From Labrys sp. WJW (GTDB lineage: Bacteria > Pseudomonadota > Alphaproteobacteria > Rhizobiales > Labraceae), in the NCBI RefSeq assembly GCF_001676615.1, contig NZ_LYXZ01000056.1:124001-188000 (forward strand): a DNA stretch of 64,000 nucleotides. Reading direction: 5' to 3'. A program made the position numbers and the translations under genes. The notes under the pieces were generated by a model. The model saw only the letters and a program-made list of their open reading frames with translations. It was not told the DNA's origin and searched no databases. Numbering within the stretch: position 1 is the stretch's first letter; each line of letters begins with the position of its first letter. Positions 1-8,388 of this stretch are shown here, one piece after another.

Positions 1-153
1 GAGACCGAATACAAGCCGCGCGAATGGCAAAAGCCGCATCGCCCGAACCAGACCGGTACGGTGAACGCCTATCATCCGAAGGGCTCGATGCTCTCCCATG
101 GCCATCGTCAGTCCGCGACCGGCGACTACCAGGCCTGGTCGCCGGGGGATTGA
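1..153 (+). CDS. NDUFA12-family complex I accessory subunit, C-terminal end (partial)
   Basis: The window opens inside this gene; 50 codons and a TGA remain. The visible tail is rich in Tyr, Pro and His, with motifs such as YKPREWQKPH and a terminal GDYQAWSPGD. That matches the C-terminus of the NDUFA12 (17.2 kDa) family, an accessory subunit of NADH:ubiquinone oxidoreductase kept in alphaproteobacteria and mitochondria. The next gene encodes a DUF2155 protein, the usual neighbour in Hyphomicrobiales, which supports the call. The N-terminal part lies outside the window, so intactness cannot be judged. Confidence 0.85.
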   Translation, partial: ETEYKPREWQKPHRPNQTGTVNAYHPKGSMLSHGHRQSATGDYQAWSPGD

Positions 154-178
154 CGCGGCCCATGGCTGGGGCGCGGCC

Positions 179-844
179 ATGCCTGTGGCCGTCTTTTTGC
201 CCCGATGGGGCGCTATCGCTTCTCGACTCGTCCAGATACGGATCCATTTGCTTTTGCGTCCGCTTGCCTTCTTTCCCCCGACCGGTCGCTCGCGCTGCCT
301 TGCCATGGCAAGCGTGGCCTGCCTCGGCTTGATCCTGGGTGGTACCGCCGCCCGGGCCGAACGTGTCGCCAATCCCACCGCGGTGTTCACCGGCCTCGAC
401 AAGATCTCGGGTGAAATCAGCACCTTCGAGGCGCCGGTTGGACAGACGGTGAAGTTCGGCGCGCTCAGCGTGACGCCGCGCGTCTGTTACAGCCGTTCCG
501 CCAGCGAAGATCCGCAAACCACCAGTTTCGTCGAGATCGACGAACTGACCCTCAACAAGAAGGTCGAGCGCCTGTTCAATGGCTGGATGTTTGCGTCCAG
601 CCCCGGCCTCAATGGCGTGGAACACCCCGTCTATGACGTCTGGCTCAAGGACTGCAAGGGCGGCAAGACCAGCGATCCGCCGCCACCGCCCGTCGTGACG
701 GCGCAGCCGGGCACCAAGCCCGCCAAAGGCAAGAAGGGGCAGACCGCGGCACCCGAGCCCGATGCCGCTCCGCCGCCCGAAACGGGCGACGGCAACACCG
801 ATTTCTTCGACCAGCCGGTGGATCCCAACGCGCCGCAGGATTGA
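179..844 (+). CDS. DUF2155 domain secreted protein
   Basis: DUF2155 proteins are short exported alphaproteobacterial proteins of unknown function. The core starts after a hydrophobic segment ending TAARA/E, a likely signal peptidase site, and runs through AVFTGLDKISGEISTFEAPV, CYSRSASEDPQ and WMFASSPGLNGVEHPVYDVW, all typical of the family. Two Cys (in VCYS and KDCKG) could form a disulfide. The C-terminal third is low-complexity and Pro/Ala-rich. The start is uncertain: ATG at 179 gives 221 residues with a long basic, hydrophobic leader, while ATG at 305 gives 179 residues and a signal peptide lacking basic residues. Neither has a clear ribosome binding site. Confidence 0.8.
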   Translation: MPVAVFLPRWGAIASRLVQIRIHLLLRPLAFFPPTGRSRCLAMASVACLGLILGGTAARAERVANPTAVFTGLDKISGEISTFEAPVGQTVKFGALSVTPRVCYSRSASEDPQTTSFVEIDELTLNKKVERLFNGWMFASSPGLNGVEHPVYDVWLKDCKGGKTSDPPPPPVVTAQPGTKPAKGKKGQTAAPEPDAAPPPETGDGNTDFFDQPVDPNAPQD

Positions 845-965
845 GCCGATTTCTCCCGGCCAGCCTGGGACTGACGATCCGTCACGGCGGTAGCGGCTTC
901 ACAGCATCCGGTAGCGCACGACCTTGGTCGCCTGTATGCAGCGTCGCCGACCTCTTGCGCCAGGC

Positions 966-1634
966 TCAATCGGCGAGAGCTGCCAGAATTTCGGCGCCGC
1001 TCCTGGCCTCTTCCTTTGGCCAGGCGAGAAAATCGCCGTCCTCGGCCAAGGCGTCGTCCAGCAGGCGATGATAGAGGGAACGCGGTAATTCGATTGCGCC
1101 GAGACTGGCGAGGTGGTCGGTGACGAATTGGGCGTCGAGCAATTGGTAGCCGCCATGGCGCAGCCGCGCGACCAGATGGGCGAGGGCCACCTTGGATGCA
1201 TCGCTCTCCAGATGGAACATGCTCTCGCCGAAGAAGGCGCCGCCGAGATCGACGCCGTAGAGGCCGCCGACCAGCCGGCCGTTTCGATAGGCCTCGACGG
1301 TGTGGCAATGGCCCAATCGGAACAACTCGCCATAGAGCCGGCGAATCGAGGCATTGATCCAGGTGGTGCGGCGTCCCGGCCCGGATTGGGCGCAGCCATT
1401 GATCACCGCCTCGAAATCGCGATCCACCACCACCTCGAAGCGGTCGGAGCGGATGGTGCGGGCGAGGCGATGGGAGATGATCAGGCCATCGAGTGGAACG
1501 ATGCCGCGAAACTCGGGCTCGACCCAATAGAGGCCTGGATCGTCGGCGCTTTCGGCCATCGGGAAGATACCGCAGGCATAGGCCTTGAGCAGGACCTGCG
1601 GCGTGATCTCCAGATTGAGCTCGGCGCCCGACAT
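966..1634 (-). CDS. aat: Leucyl/phenylalanyl-tRNA--protein transferase
   Basis: Transfers Leu or Phe from charged tRNA to proteins with N-terminal Lys or Arg, marking them for ClpS/ClpAP degradation in the bacterial N-end rule pathway. The 222 residues include the family hallmarks AYACGIFPMAE near the N-terminus, YWVEPEFRGIVPLD, the ETYRNGR-like VEAYRNGRLVGGLYGV, and FFGESMFHLESDASKVAL. The ATG at 1634 was chosen because it opens directly on MSGAELNLEITPQVLL, the expected N-terminus; a further upstream start would run far into accC. It follows the accC stop by 11 bases on the same strand, so the two are probably cotranscribed, as in many Hyphomicrobiales. Confidence 0.95.
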   Translation of the reverse strand: MSGAELNLEITPQVLLKAYACGIFPMAESADDPGLYWVEPEFRGIVPLDGLIISHRLARTIRSDRFEVVVDRDFEAVINGCAQSGPGRRTTWINASIRRLYGELFRLGHCHTVEAYRNGRLVGGLYGVDLGGAFFGESMFHLESDASKVALAHLVARLRHGGYQLLDAQFVTDHLASLGAIELPRSLYHRLLDDALAEDGDFLAWPKEEARSGAEILAALAD

Positions 1635-1645
1635 GGCGGAACCGC

Positions 1646-3004
1646 CTAGGCGCTGTCGCTCATGCCGCCGGCCTCGAGGAATTTCTCGAGCCAGTGAATG
1701 TCGTAGAGACCGTTCTGGATGTCCGCGTTGCGCACCAGGGTGCGGAACAACGGCAGGGTGGTCTCTACGCCATCGACCACGAATTCGTCGATGGCCCGGC
1801 GCAGGCGCATCAGGCATTCGGTGCGGGTACGGCCGTGTACGATCAGCTTGCCGATCAGCGAATCGTAATAGGGCGGGATCTTGTAGCCCTGGTAGACAGC
1901 CGAATCGACACGCACGCCAAGCCCGCCGGGTGGGTGGAAATAGCTGATCGTGCCGGGCGACGGCCGGAAGGTCGCGGCATTCTCGGCATTGATGCGGCAT
2001 TCGATGGCGTGGCCTTCGATCTGCACATCAGACTGCTTGATCGACAGCGGCGATCCCGCGGCGATCTTGATCTGCTCGTTGACCAGATCGATGCCGGTGA
2101 TCATCTCGGTGACCGGATGTTCCACCTGGATGCGCGTGTTCATCTCGATGAAATAGAACTCGCCGTTCTCATAGAGGAACTCGATGGTGCCGGCGCCGAC
2201 ATAGCCGAGCTCGATCATCGCCTTGGCGACGATGTCGCCGATCTTGTTGCGCTGGGCGGCATTGAGGGCGGGAGAGGGGCCTTCCTCCCACACCTTCTGG
2301 TGCCGGCGCTGCAGTGAGCAGTCGCGTTCGCCCAGATGGATGGCGTGGCCCTGGCCATCGCCGAGCACCTGCAATTCGATATGGCGGGGCTTCTGCAGAT
2401 ATTTCTCCAGATAGACCGCATCGTCGCCAAAGGCAGCCAGCGCTTCCGCGCGAGCGGTAGCGAGAGCGTCGGGCAGGTCTTCCGCCGTCAGAGCCACCTT
2501 CATGCCGCGGCCACCGCCGCCGGCAGCGGCCTTGACCAGCACCGGATAGCCGATCTCCTCGGCGATGCGGGCGGCATCGACGTCATTGGTGACGCCGCCA
2601 TCCGAGCCGGGCACGCAGGGAATGCCGAGGCGCTTGGCAGTGCGCTTGGCCTCGATCTTGTCGCCCATCATGCGGATATGCTCGGCCTTGGGGCCGATGA
2701 AGGCGATGTTGTGCTGATCGAGGATGTCGGCGAAGCGGGCATTTTCCGACAGGAAGCCATAGCCCGGATGCACGGCCTCGGCGCCGGTGATCTCGCAAGC
2801 CGCGATCAGCGCGGGAATGTTGAGATAGCTTTCGCGGGCCGGCGGCGGGCCGATGCAGACGCTTTCGTCCGCCAGCTTGACATGCATGGCGTCGGCATCG
2901 GCGGTGGAATGGACAGCCACCGTCTTGATGCCGAGCTCCTTGCAGGCGCGCAGCACGCGCAGGGCGATCTCGCCGCGATTCGCGATCAGGATCTTGTCAA
3001 ACAT
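1646..3004 (-). CDS. accC: Acetyl-CoA carboxylase, biotin carboxylase subunit
   Basis: Carboxylates biotin on AccB using ATP and bicarbonate, the first half-reaction of malonyl-CoA synthesis. The 452-residue length is normal. It begins MFDKILIANRGEIALRVLRA, has the Gly-rich ATP-grasp loop AAAGGGGRGMK at about residues 159-169 and the carboxylase signature EMNTRIQVEHPVTE at about 287-300. It lies five bases after accB on the same strand, forming accB-accC-aat. No missing catalytic motif is visible. Confidence 0.98.
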   Translation of the reverse strand: MFDKILIANRGEIALRVLRACKELGIKTVAVHSTADADAMHVKLADESVCIGPPPARESYLNIPALIAACEITGAEAVHPGYGFLSENARFADILDQHNIAFIGPKAEHIRMMGDKIEAKRTAKRLGIPCVPGSDGGVTNDVDAARIAEEIGYPVLVKAAAGGGGRGMKVALTAEDLPDALATARAEALAAFGDDAVYLEKYLQKPRHIELQVLGDGQGHAIHLGERDCSLQRRHQKVWEEGPSPALNAAQRNKIGDIVAKAMIELGYVGAGTIEFLYENGEFYFIEMNTRIQVEHPVTEMITGIDLVNEQIKIAAGSPLSIKQSDVQIEGHAIECRINAENAATFRPSPGTISYFHPPGGLGVRVDSAVYQGYKIPPYYDSLIGKLIVHGRTRTECLMRLRRAIDEFVVDGVETTLPLFRTLVRNADIQNGLYDIHWLEKFLEAGGMSDSA

Positions 3005-3009
3005 TCACG

Positions 3010-3480
3010 TCACTCGATGATCATCAGCGGCTGGCCGTATTCGACCGGCTGCTTGTCTTCGATGAACAAGGTGGTCACCGTTCCCGAACGCGGCGCGATG
3101 ATGTCGTTGAAGGTCTTCATCGCCTCGACGATCAGCACGCGGTCGCCCTGATTGACCTTGCTGCCGATCTCGACGAAGGCCTTGGCGCCCGGTGCGGCGC
3201 CGAGATAGGCGGTGCCCACCATCGGCGATTTCAGGACACCGGGATGATTGGCCGGATCGGCAGCGGCCGGAGCGGCGGCTGCAGCCGCGACGACAGCCGG
3301 AGCAGCGACGGCGACGGTCGGCGCGCCGACCGGAACGGTCGCGGTCACATTGATCTGCCGCGCCACCCGAATGCGCAGGTCGGCCTGCTGCACCTCGATT
3401 TCGGTGAGATCCGTCTCCGTCAGGAGATTGGCGAGTTCCCGGATAATCTCGGGGTCAATCCCCGATTTGGTTCGCGACAT
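3010..3480 (-). CDS. accB: Acetyl-CoA carboxylase biotin carboxyl carrier protein
   Basis: Carries biotin between biotin carboxylase and carboxyltransferase. The 156 residues comprise an N-terminal helical segment, an Ala/Pro/Val-rich flexible linker (about residues 48-78) and a biotinyl domain ending in VEYGQPLMIIE. The biotinylated Lys is the one in EAMK (about residue 122). The ATG at 3480 was preferred over the ATG two codons upstream because an AAGG sits seven bases before it but only one base before the other. It heads the accB-accC-aat group; aroQ lies 40 bases upstream on the same strand. Confidence 0.97.
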   Translation of the reverse strand: MSRTKSGIDPEIIRELANLLTETDLTEIEVQQADLRIRVARQINVTATVPVGAPTVAVAAPAVVAAAAAAPAAADPANHPGVLKSPMVGTAYLGAAPGAKAFVEIGSKVNQGDRVLIVEAMKTFNDIIAPRSGTVTTLFIEDKQPVEYGQPLMIIE

Positions 3481-3520
3481 CGTCATGCCTTGCGTTTCCG
3501 CGGGGCCGAGGCCCCGTCAT

Positions 3521-3964
3521 TCATTGAGCCGATACGCTCGAAGCCAATGCTTCGAGGGCAAGTTCATAGCCCTTCGGGCCAAATCCGCAGATCACGCCCT
3601 TGGCTGCCGGCGAGACCCAGGAATGGTGCCGGAAACTTTCGCGCGCGAACACGTTGGATAGATGCAATTCGATTACCGGCAGGCTAACGGCCTTGATCGC
3701 ATCGTGCAGAGCGATCGAGGTATGGGTCAGCGCTCCGGGATTGATGATCAACCCGACCGCCCCCTTGTGATAGGCCTCGTGCACCCAGTCGAGCAGCACG
3801 CCCTCGTGGTTGGTCTGCCGGAATTCGATGGTAAGGCCCAATTGCTCGGCGCGCGCCCTGGCCAGCTTCTCGATGCCGTTGAGGTCGAGCGTGCCGTAGA
3901 CGGACGTTTCACGCACACCCAGCATGTTGAGATTGGGGCCATTCAGAATGTAGACGAGCGCCAT
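3521..3964 (-). CDS. aroQ: 3-dehydroquinate dehydratase, type II
   Basis: Dehydrates 3-dehydroquinate to 3-dehydroshikimate in the shikimate pathway. The start at 3964 gives MALVYILNGPNLNMLGVRE and 147 residues, the usual size of the type II dodecameric enzyme. Visible motifs are the N-terminal NGPNLNMLG with the lid Tyr nearby (SVYGT), the central INPGALTHTSIALHDAI, and the catalytic His region ELHLSNVFARE. An alternative ATG three codons upstream (3973) cannot be excluded. The order dsbA-aroQ-accB-accC on one strand is common in Hyphomicrobiales. Confidence 0.96.
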   Translation of the reverse strand: MALVYILNGPNLNMLGVRETSVYGTLDLNGIEKLARARAEQLGLTIEFRQTNHEGVLLDWVHEAYHKGAVGLIINPGALTHTSIALHDAIKAVSLPVIELHLSNVFARESFRHHSWVSPAAKGVICGFGPKGYELALEALASSVSAQ

Positions 3965-4060
3965 GCTTGCCATCAGGACCATAAATTGAAAGCCCGAAGC
4001 TTGCTGCAACGGGCCTTTTGCTGCGAACGCCCCTTATAGGGCGCCCGATCCAGGAAGGCA

Positions 4061-4087
4061 AAGCCGACGGTAAAAAACCGCCGGCTT
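4061..4087 (-). terminator. Hairpin between dsbA and aroQ
   Basis: On the minus strand, arms of 11 bases (AAGCCGGCGGT and ACCGTCGGCTT, one G-T pair) enclose a short T-rich loop. It lies about 25 bases downstream of the dsbA stop. There is no long U-tract after the stem, so it may be a weak terminator or an mRNA-stabilising hairpin. Confidence 0.5.
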
Positions 4088-4110
4088 TGTCGGAGAAGGG
4101 GCTGTCCGGC

Positions 4111-4875
4111 TCAGCCGCAGGCGGTCTGGCCGCATTTGCGCAGCGAATCGATCTTGGACTTCAGGGCATCGTAACCGACGGCGCCGGGGGTGATCTCGCT
4201 GCCGAGCACATAAGAGGGCGTGCCGTTGATGCCCAACGCTTCGCCGAGCTGCATCGTGTTGGCGAGCCCCTTCAGCAGGGCCGGATCCTTCATGTCGGCC
4301 TGGAGCTTGGTCATGTCGACACCGGAATCCTGGGCAACCTGCAGGGCGCGGTCCTTGCCCACGGCGCCGCGCGTGCCCAGCAGGATTTGGTGAAACTCCA
4401 GGAACTTGTCGCCTTGCAACTGCTTCTTGACGGCGAGGGCAACAATGGCCGCTTCCTTGGAGCCTTCGCTCAGGATCGGGTAGTCGCGCAATACCACCTT
4501 CAGCTTCTTGTCGGTATCGAGCAGCTTGACCATGTCGGCCAGGCCGCGCTTGCAGTAACCGCAATTGTAGTCGAAGAACTCGACCAGGGTGACATCGCCT
4601 TCGGGGTTACCGAGCACGGCGTTCTGCGACCCGTTGAGGATGGTGTCCATGCTGTCGGAGAGCAGTTTCTTCTGGCGCTCGGCCGTCGCCGCTTCCTGCT
4701 TGGCCTGCATGGCGTTGATGGCGTCGACGATGACCTCGGGATGCTCCATCAGGTAATTCTTGACGATTGCCTCGATCGCCGGCTTGTCCAGCGCTTCGGC
4801 AGCGAAGGCAGGTTGGCCGGATGCGAGCAAGCCAATGCCGAGTGAAACCCCGGCCATCAGACGCTTCAAAGACAT
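4111..4875 (-). CDS. DsbA-family periplasmic thiol:disulfide oxidoreductase
   Basis: A secreted thioredoxin-fold protein of 254 residues. The signal peptide MSLKRLMAGVSLGIGLLASG ends near PAFA/AEA. An N-terminal helical extension (about residues 28-88, including EAIVKNYLMEHPEVI) precedes the thioredoxin domain, whose redox motif is CGYC (about 105-108); the cis-Pro loop is NGTPSY. This extended architecture resembles Com1/ScsC-type DsbA proteins rather than E. coli DsbA. Two more Cys near the C-terminus (CGQTACG) may form a structural disulfide. The start is ATG 4875, six bases after GGAG; a TTG at 4887 is in frame but overlaps this binding site. Partner and substrates are unknown. Confidence 0.93.
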   Translation of the reverse strand: MSLKRLMAGVSLGIGLLASGQPAFAAEALDKPAIEAIVKNYLMEHPEVIVDAINAMQAKQEAATAERQKKLLSDSMDTILNGSQNAVLGNPEGDVTLVEFFDYNCGYCKRGLADMVKLLDTDKKLKVVLRDYPILSEGSKEAAIVALAVKKQLQGDKFLEFHQILLGTRGAVGKDRALQVAQDSGVDMTKLQADMKDPALLKGLANTMQLGEALGINGTPSYVLGSEITPGAVGYDALKSKIDSLRKCGQTACG

Positions 4876-4903
4876 ATACTTCTCCAACAGGCAGAAATCC
4901 CAG

Positions 4904-4998
4904 GAGCAAAGCGTGTTTTGGCGAAACGCGCCTTGCTCTCATTCTTTGGTTCGGCGCGTCCTTGCGATTTGACGTCCGTCATTCAAACCACAAAACGC
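4904..4998 (+). repeat. Dispersed two-hairpin palindromic element, copy 1
   Basis: It begins with an inverted repeat GAGCAA (4904-4909) / TTGCTC (4933-4938), nested with GCGT/ACGC, then a conserved block containing CGCGTCcTTGCGATTtGA. The same arrangement recurs at 58438-58536 (copy 2) in the same orientation. It lies just upstream of dsbA, between it and the DUF177 gene. Non-coding dispersed palindromes of this kind are common in Hyphomicrobiales; the exact family was not identified. Confidence 0.65.
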
Positions 4999-5134
4999 TT
5001 TGGGACGTGGATAGGTCCAGGCCCGTAACGGATCAATGAATCGCGGCTCAAGGACGTGCGATCTCACACAATCGTGTTCGATCAAAGGCATTCGCGGAGG
5101 CTTTTGCCAGTTCTCGGCAGAACAGGCCTTGCCT

Positions 5135-5665
5135 TCAGGAATCCTTGTCCTTCAGCCTGTTGAGGGCGGCGAAAGGGGAAAGGCCCGCTTCGTCTCCGTC
5201 GCCCTCGAACGTAGCGCCCGGCTTGCGAGGATAGGGATCAAGCGCCAGGGCGAGGAATTCGCTGACGACGGCGCCGAGATCGATGGTATCGCCCGTCAGC
5301 AGGTCCGGCGGATCTTCGGCCTCCGGATCGTTCAATTCGGCCAGATCGAATTCAGCATTGGGATCCTGCCCATCCGGCGAGAAGCGAATATCGACGGGCG
5401 CCTCGACCTTGCTCTCGAACGCTTCGGCGGTGACGACGCAGATCTGGGTTATCAGGGCATGAAGGGAGCCTTCGACCGCAAGGCCATCCTTGCGGAAGGG
5501 CGTGACATGCAGCTTGGCCGTCAGGGCTGCGACGTCCGGAATGCCGAGCTGCCGGGCGACGGCCTTGCGCTCTTCTTCGTTCGTCTCGATGACAAAGTGA
5601 CGGCCCGTGGCCGGAATCTCGCGCAGATGGACCGGACGCGAGAAGTGGGGCGTTGGATTGGTCAT
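5135..5665 (-). CDS. YceD-like DUF177 family protein
   Basis: DUF177/YceD proteins are small, probably nucleic-acid-linked proteins of poorly defined role, often encoded near rpmF, plsX and fabH. The 176 residues start MTNPTPHFSRPVHLREI and show the family's CVVTAEAFESKVEAPVDIRF strand and the acidic C-terminal motif DLGAVVSEFLALALDPYPRK. Its start overlaps the stop of the upstream bc1 chaperone gene by four bases (ATGA), so translation is probably coupled. In related genomes plsX and fabH usually follow; here a palindromic repeat and dsbA follow instead, which suggests a local rearrangement. Confidence 0.9.
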   Translation of the reverse strand: MTNPTPHFSRPVHLREIPATGRHFVIETNEEERKAVARQLGIPDVAALTAKLHVTPFRKDGLAVEGSLHALITQICVVTAEAFESKVEAPVDIRFSPDGQDPNAEFDLAELNDPEAEDPPDLLTGDTIDLGAVVSEFLALALDPYPRKPGATFEGDGDEAGLSPFAALNRLKDKDS

Positions 5666-6207
5666 GCGCTCTCACCTAGTGCTGGAGTGGGGAAGGGTAG
5701 GGAGCCGCTGGCAAGGCTTGCCAGGGAAGCGTCGGCAAGGGCCCTGGAGGCGCGCCGGACATAGCCTGCGAGGGCCCGCGCCTGAGGCAACCTCTCTTCG
5801 TCGCGGGCATAGACGTTGCGCAGGAGGACCTGGGTGAGTTCCTCGTCATCTGGCTTATGCAGGGCATTGCCATAGGATGAGGAGCATCCCGTATAGATGT
5901 CTGCGATCTTGCGCATCTTCTTGGGGACGGCGAGGTCGCCGACGCCCATTTCCCGCATGGCTCGGTCGAGCTCGGCGAAGAAGCGGTCGCAAACGCCCTG
6001 GGCGATCTCGCGGATCTCGCCCTGCTCATCGTTGAGCCGATGCATGAGCAGGAACAGATGCAGCAGCATCATGTCCATACGTCCTTCCACCGTGTCGGGG
6101 ACGCAACCCTCGACGAACAAGGCGGGATCGCGACCCTGGGTCACGATCTGGTCGTAGAGACGGGCAATCTGCGCATCGCGCGCTCTATTGCGAAACAGGC
6201 CGAACAT
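5662..6207 (-). CDS. Ubiquinol-cytochrome c chaperone (CBP3 family)
   Basis: Bacterial relatives of mitochondrial Cbp3 (UQCC1) assist cytochrome b and bc1 complex assembly. The 181-residue protein opens MFGLFRNRARDAQIARLYDQIV and contains the family core TVEGRMDMMLLHLFLLMHRL, then ELDRAMREMGVGDLAVPKKMRKIADIY. The ATG at 6207 is chosen because AAGGAG lies three bases upstream and it matches the usual N-terminus; the frame remains open further upstream. It forms a two-gene unit with the DUF177 gene and is divergent from bamE, a conserved arrangement. Confidence 0.92.
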   Translation of the reverse strand: MFGLFRNRARDAQIARLYDQIVTQGRDPALFVEGCVPDTVEGRMDMMLLHLFLLMHRLNDEQGEIREIAQGVCDRFFAELDRAMREMGVGDLAVPKKMRKIADIYTGCSSSYGNALHKPDDEELTQVLLRNVYARDEERLPQARALAGYVRRASRALADASLASLASGSLPFPTPALGESA

Positions 6208-6423
6208 GAGCTCCTTCACCAGCAGGGGTATTCGACCGGGGTTCCGGGGCGCGACCATGTCGGTAGCCTGGCACGATCCGGTCGAAGACCGCACTCTATA
6301 ACGGATGCTCCATATAAGTGGATGCTCTCTGAGCGCCAAGGTTGAATTTCGTGCGCGAGCGGGTTACGCCAGAACCCACGCGACGATGTGGCGAACGAGC
6401 CTGTGTGCCCGATGGAGGCCAAA

Positions 6424-6900
6424 GTGAGTATAGTTGTGTTGCCCCCCCGTTTCCGGTCTCCCGCGTTGGCGGCCGCTGTCGTCATCTCCCTGGCCGGGCT
6501 GCTGCAAAGCTGCGGTTCGATCGGCGAGACCAATGTGCACGGCATCGTGGTGACGGAGAGCACCTTGTCGGCGATCAAGCCGGGCACGTCCCAGGCCCAG
6601 GTGCTCGACGCGCTCGGCACGCCCTCGACCCAGTCCACGCTGGACGGCCAGGCCTGGTACTATGTGTCTCAGACCACGTCCCGTCCGGTGGCCTTCTTGT
6701 CTCCGCATGTGACCGACCGTAACGTGCTGGCCGTCTACTTCACCAATGGCCGGGTGGCGCGCGTCGCCAATTACGGCCTGAAGGACGGCGTGGTATTTGA
6801 TTCGATCACCCGTACGACGCCGACGGCTGGCGGCGACCTCAACTTCGTCACGCAGCTCGCGCGCGGCATGACCGCAGGTATTCCGGGCTTCGGCCGATAA
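6424..6900 (+). CDS. bamE: Outer-membrane assembly lipoprotein BamE (SmpA/OmlA)
   Basis: BamE is a small outer-membrane lipoprotein of the BAM complex that folds beta-barrel proteins with BamA. A signal peptide runs to the lipobox LLQSC, placing the lipidated Cys at about residue 30 of 158. The SmpA/OmlA domain follows, with SAIKPGTSQAQVLDALGTPS and WYYVSQTTSRP as the typical conserved stretches. The start is the GTG at 6424, five bases after GGAGG (6414-6418); the upstream ATG at 6412 overlaps that binding site. It is transcribed alone, and BamA is encoded at 31512-33719. Confidence 0.92.
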   Translation: MSIVVLPPRFRSPALAAAVVISLAGLLQSCGSIGETNVHGIVVTESTLSAIKPGTSQAQVLDALGTPSTQSTLDGQAWYYVSQTTSRPVAFLSPHVTDRNVLAVYFTNGRVARVANYGLKDGVVFDSITRTTPTAGGDLNFVTQLARGMTAGIPGFGR

Positions 6901-6920
6901 CAGGTTCAGCGGCAAACCAG

Positions 6921-6948
6921 GAAGCGCCCGGGCCTCGGGTGCTTCTTT
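6921..6948 (+). terminator. Intrinsic terminator after bamE
   Basis: A ten-base stem, GAAGCGCCCG with CGGGTGCTTC (one G-T pair), has a five-base loop and is followed by TTT. It begins 20 bases after the bamE stop. Confidence 0.65.
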
Positions 6949-7028
6949 GCCGCGATCCTTCTTTTCCATATGATATGCGACAGGTGACGATTTCGCCAGT
7001 CGCACGAGGTTCTATGACGGAGCCGGTC

Positions 7029-7475
7029 TTAGGCGGGCCCGTCTGGATCCCGGGTCTTTGGCGTGAAGACCATCTTGAAATAGCTCCAGAAATTCAAGGT
7101 CATCGATAGCGCGACGGCAATTGCCACCGCCAGCACCGGCCAGCGTGCAAAAGGCCCGCCGAGCGTGACCAACGCCATGAAGGCGCCGAGATTGACCAGA
7201 GCAGCCAGCGCGCTGGCGGACAGATAGCGCAGGAACTCGGCCGCGATGTCGGTGCCGGCCCGGTCGCCGAAGGTGAGCGAGCGGTTGATCAGCCAGGTCA
7301 CCACCATGGCGCAGGCGAAGGAGGCAAGGCGCGCCAAGCGTGCATCGAGGCCGAGATTGACCAGGATGGTCAGGATGCCGGCATCGAAGGCGAAGCCGAC
7401 GAAACCAGCCAGGGCAAAACAGCATAGCCGGCGGCGCAGGGACCTGCCGGAGGCGGGGTCAGCGGACGGGGGCAT
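7029..7475 (-). CDS. GtrA-family membrane protein
   Basis: GtrA-like proteins are small four-helix membrane proteins thought to flip or stabilise lipid-linked sugars for cell-surface glycosylation. The 148 residues form four hydrophobic segments, starting with CCFALAGFVGFAFDAGILTI and ending with a long helix (VLAVAIAVALSMTLNFWSYF). The segment TWLINRSLTFGDR is a recognisable GtrA motif (N-R-x-x-T-F). The gene overlaps the upstream glycosyltransferase by 17 bases, so they are translated together. The polymer it decorates cannot be told from this locus. Confidence 0.88.
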   Translation of the reverse strand: MPPSADPASGRSLRRRLCCFALAGFVGFAFDAGILTILVNLGLDARLARLASFACAMVVTWLINRSLTFGDRAGTDIAAEFLRYLSASALAALVNLGAFMALVTLGGPFARWPVLAVAIAVALSMTLNFWSYFKMVFTPKTRDPDGPA

Positions 7476-8388
7476 AATGCAGATAATGCAACCGCTTGAG
7501 TTCCCTTCGCCCGCGCGTGACCGTATCGAGGATCATGCCGGAAAAGAAGGCGATGATGGCCGATAGCATCAGGCCTGTGGCCAGCACGGCCGTCGGCAGG
7601 CGCTTGACCGAGCCGAATTCGAGATATTCCAGCACCACGGGCGTTGCGGTGCCGAGCGACAGCAAGGCGAGGATGCCGGCCACCAGGCTGAAGAAGAGCA
7701 GCGGTCTTTCCTCTTTCACCAGTTTTGCGATCAGCTTGAGAATGCGCACGCCATCCTGCACGGTGCGCAGCTTGCTCTGCGAGCCCGCCAGCCTCTCCCC
7801 ATAGAACGTTTCGATCTCGCCAAGCGGAAGCGACATTTCGAGCGCATGCACGAGCAGCTCGGTTTCGATCTCGAAGCCGGTCGAAAGGGCGGGGAAGGTC
7901 TTGACGAAACGCCGGGACATCGCCTTGTAGCCCGACAGCATGTCACGCGAGGACGAGCCGAAGAAACGCGTCACCAGACGGGTGAGCATCCGGTTGCCGA
8001 AACGATGTCCGGGGCGGTAGGCCGTTTCGCCGTTGGCCACGCGCACCCCGTTGACGAGATCGAGAGGTCCGGCGCGCAGCGCCGCGACCAGTGCTGGGGC
8101 GCTGGCGGGATCGTAGGTGTTGTCACCATCGACGATGATATAGATGTCGGCCTCGATATCCGCGAACATGCGGCGGATCACGTGCCCCTTGCCCTGACGG
8201 GCTTCATGCCGCACCACGGCGCCGGCTTCCCGTGCCAGACGCACCGTATCGTCAGTGGAATTGTTGTCATAGACATAGATGACAGCTGACGGCAGGTGGG
8301 CGCGGAACCCCTGGATGACCGCCTGGATGGCCACCGCCTCATTGTAGCAGGGCACCAATATCGCGATCGCTGGATCCGCCCCCTCCAT
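7459..8388 (-). CDS. Family 2 glycosyltransferase, polyprenyl-phosphate sugar synthase type
   Basis: Likely transfers a sugar from a nucleotide donor to a polyprenyl phosphate at the inner membrane. The 309-residue protein has the GT-A start IAILVPCYNEAVAI, the donor-site motif VDGDNTYDP (about residues 86-94), SGYKAMSRRFVKTFP and TGFEIETELLVHA, as in DPM1/GtrB-type enzymes. Two hydrophobic helices near the C-terminus (LLFFSLVAGILALLSLG and AVLATGLMLSAIIAFFSG) anchor it. It overlaps the downstream gtrA-like gene, the standard GtrA/GtrB pairing. No third, serotype-specific gene is visible. Confidence 0.9.
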   Translation of the reverse strand: MEGADPAIAILVPCYNEAVAIQAVIQGFRAHLPSAVIYVYDNNSTDDTVRLAREAGAVVRHEARQGKGHVIRRMFADIEADIYIIVDGDNTYDPASAPALVAALRAGPLDLVNGVRVANGETAYRPGHRFGNRMLTRLVTRFFGSSSRDMLSGYKAMSRRFVKTFPALSTGFEIETELLVHALEMSLPLGEIETFYGERLAGSQSKLRTVQDGVRILKLIAKLVKEERPLLFFSLVAGILALLSLGTATPVVLEYLEFGSVKRLPTAVLATGLMLSAIIAFFSGMILDTVTRGRRELKRLHYLHYAPVR

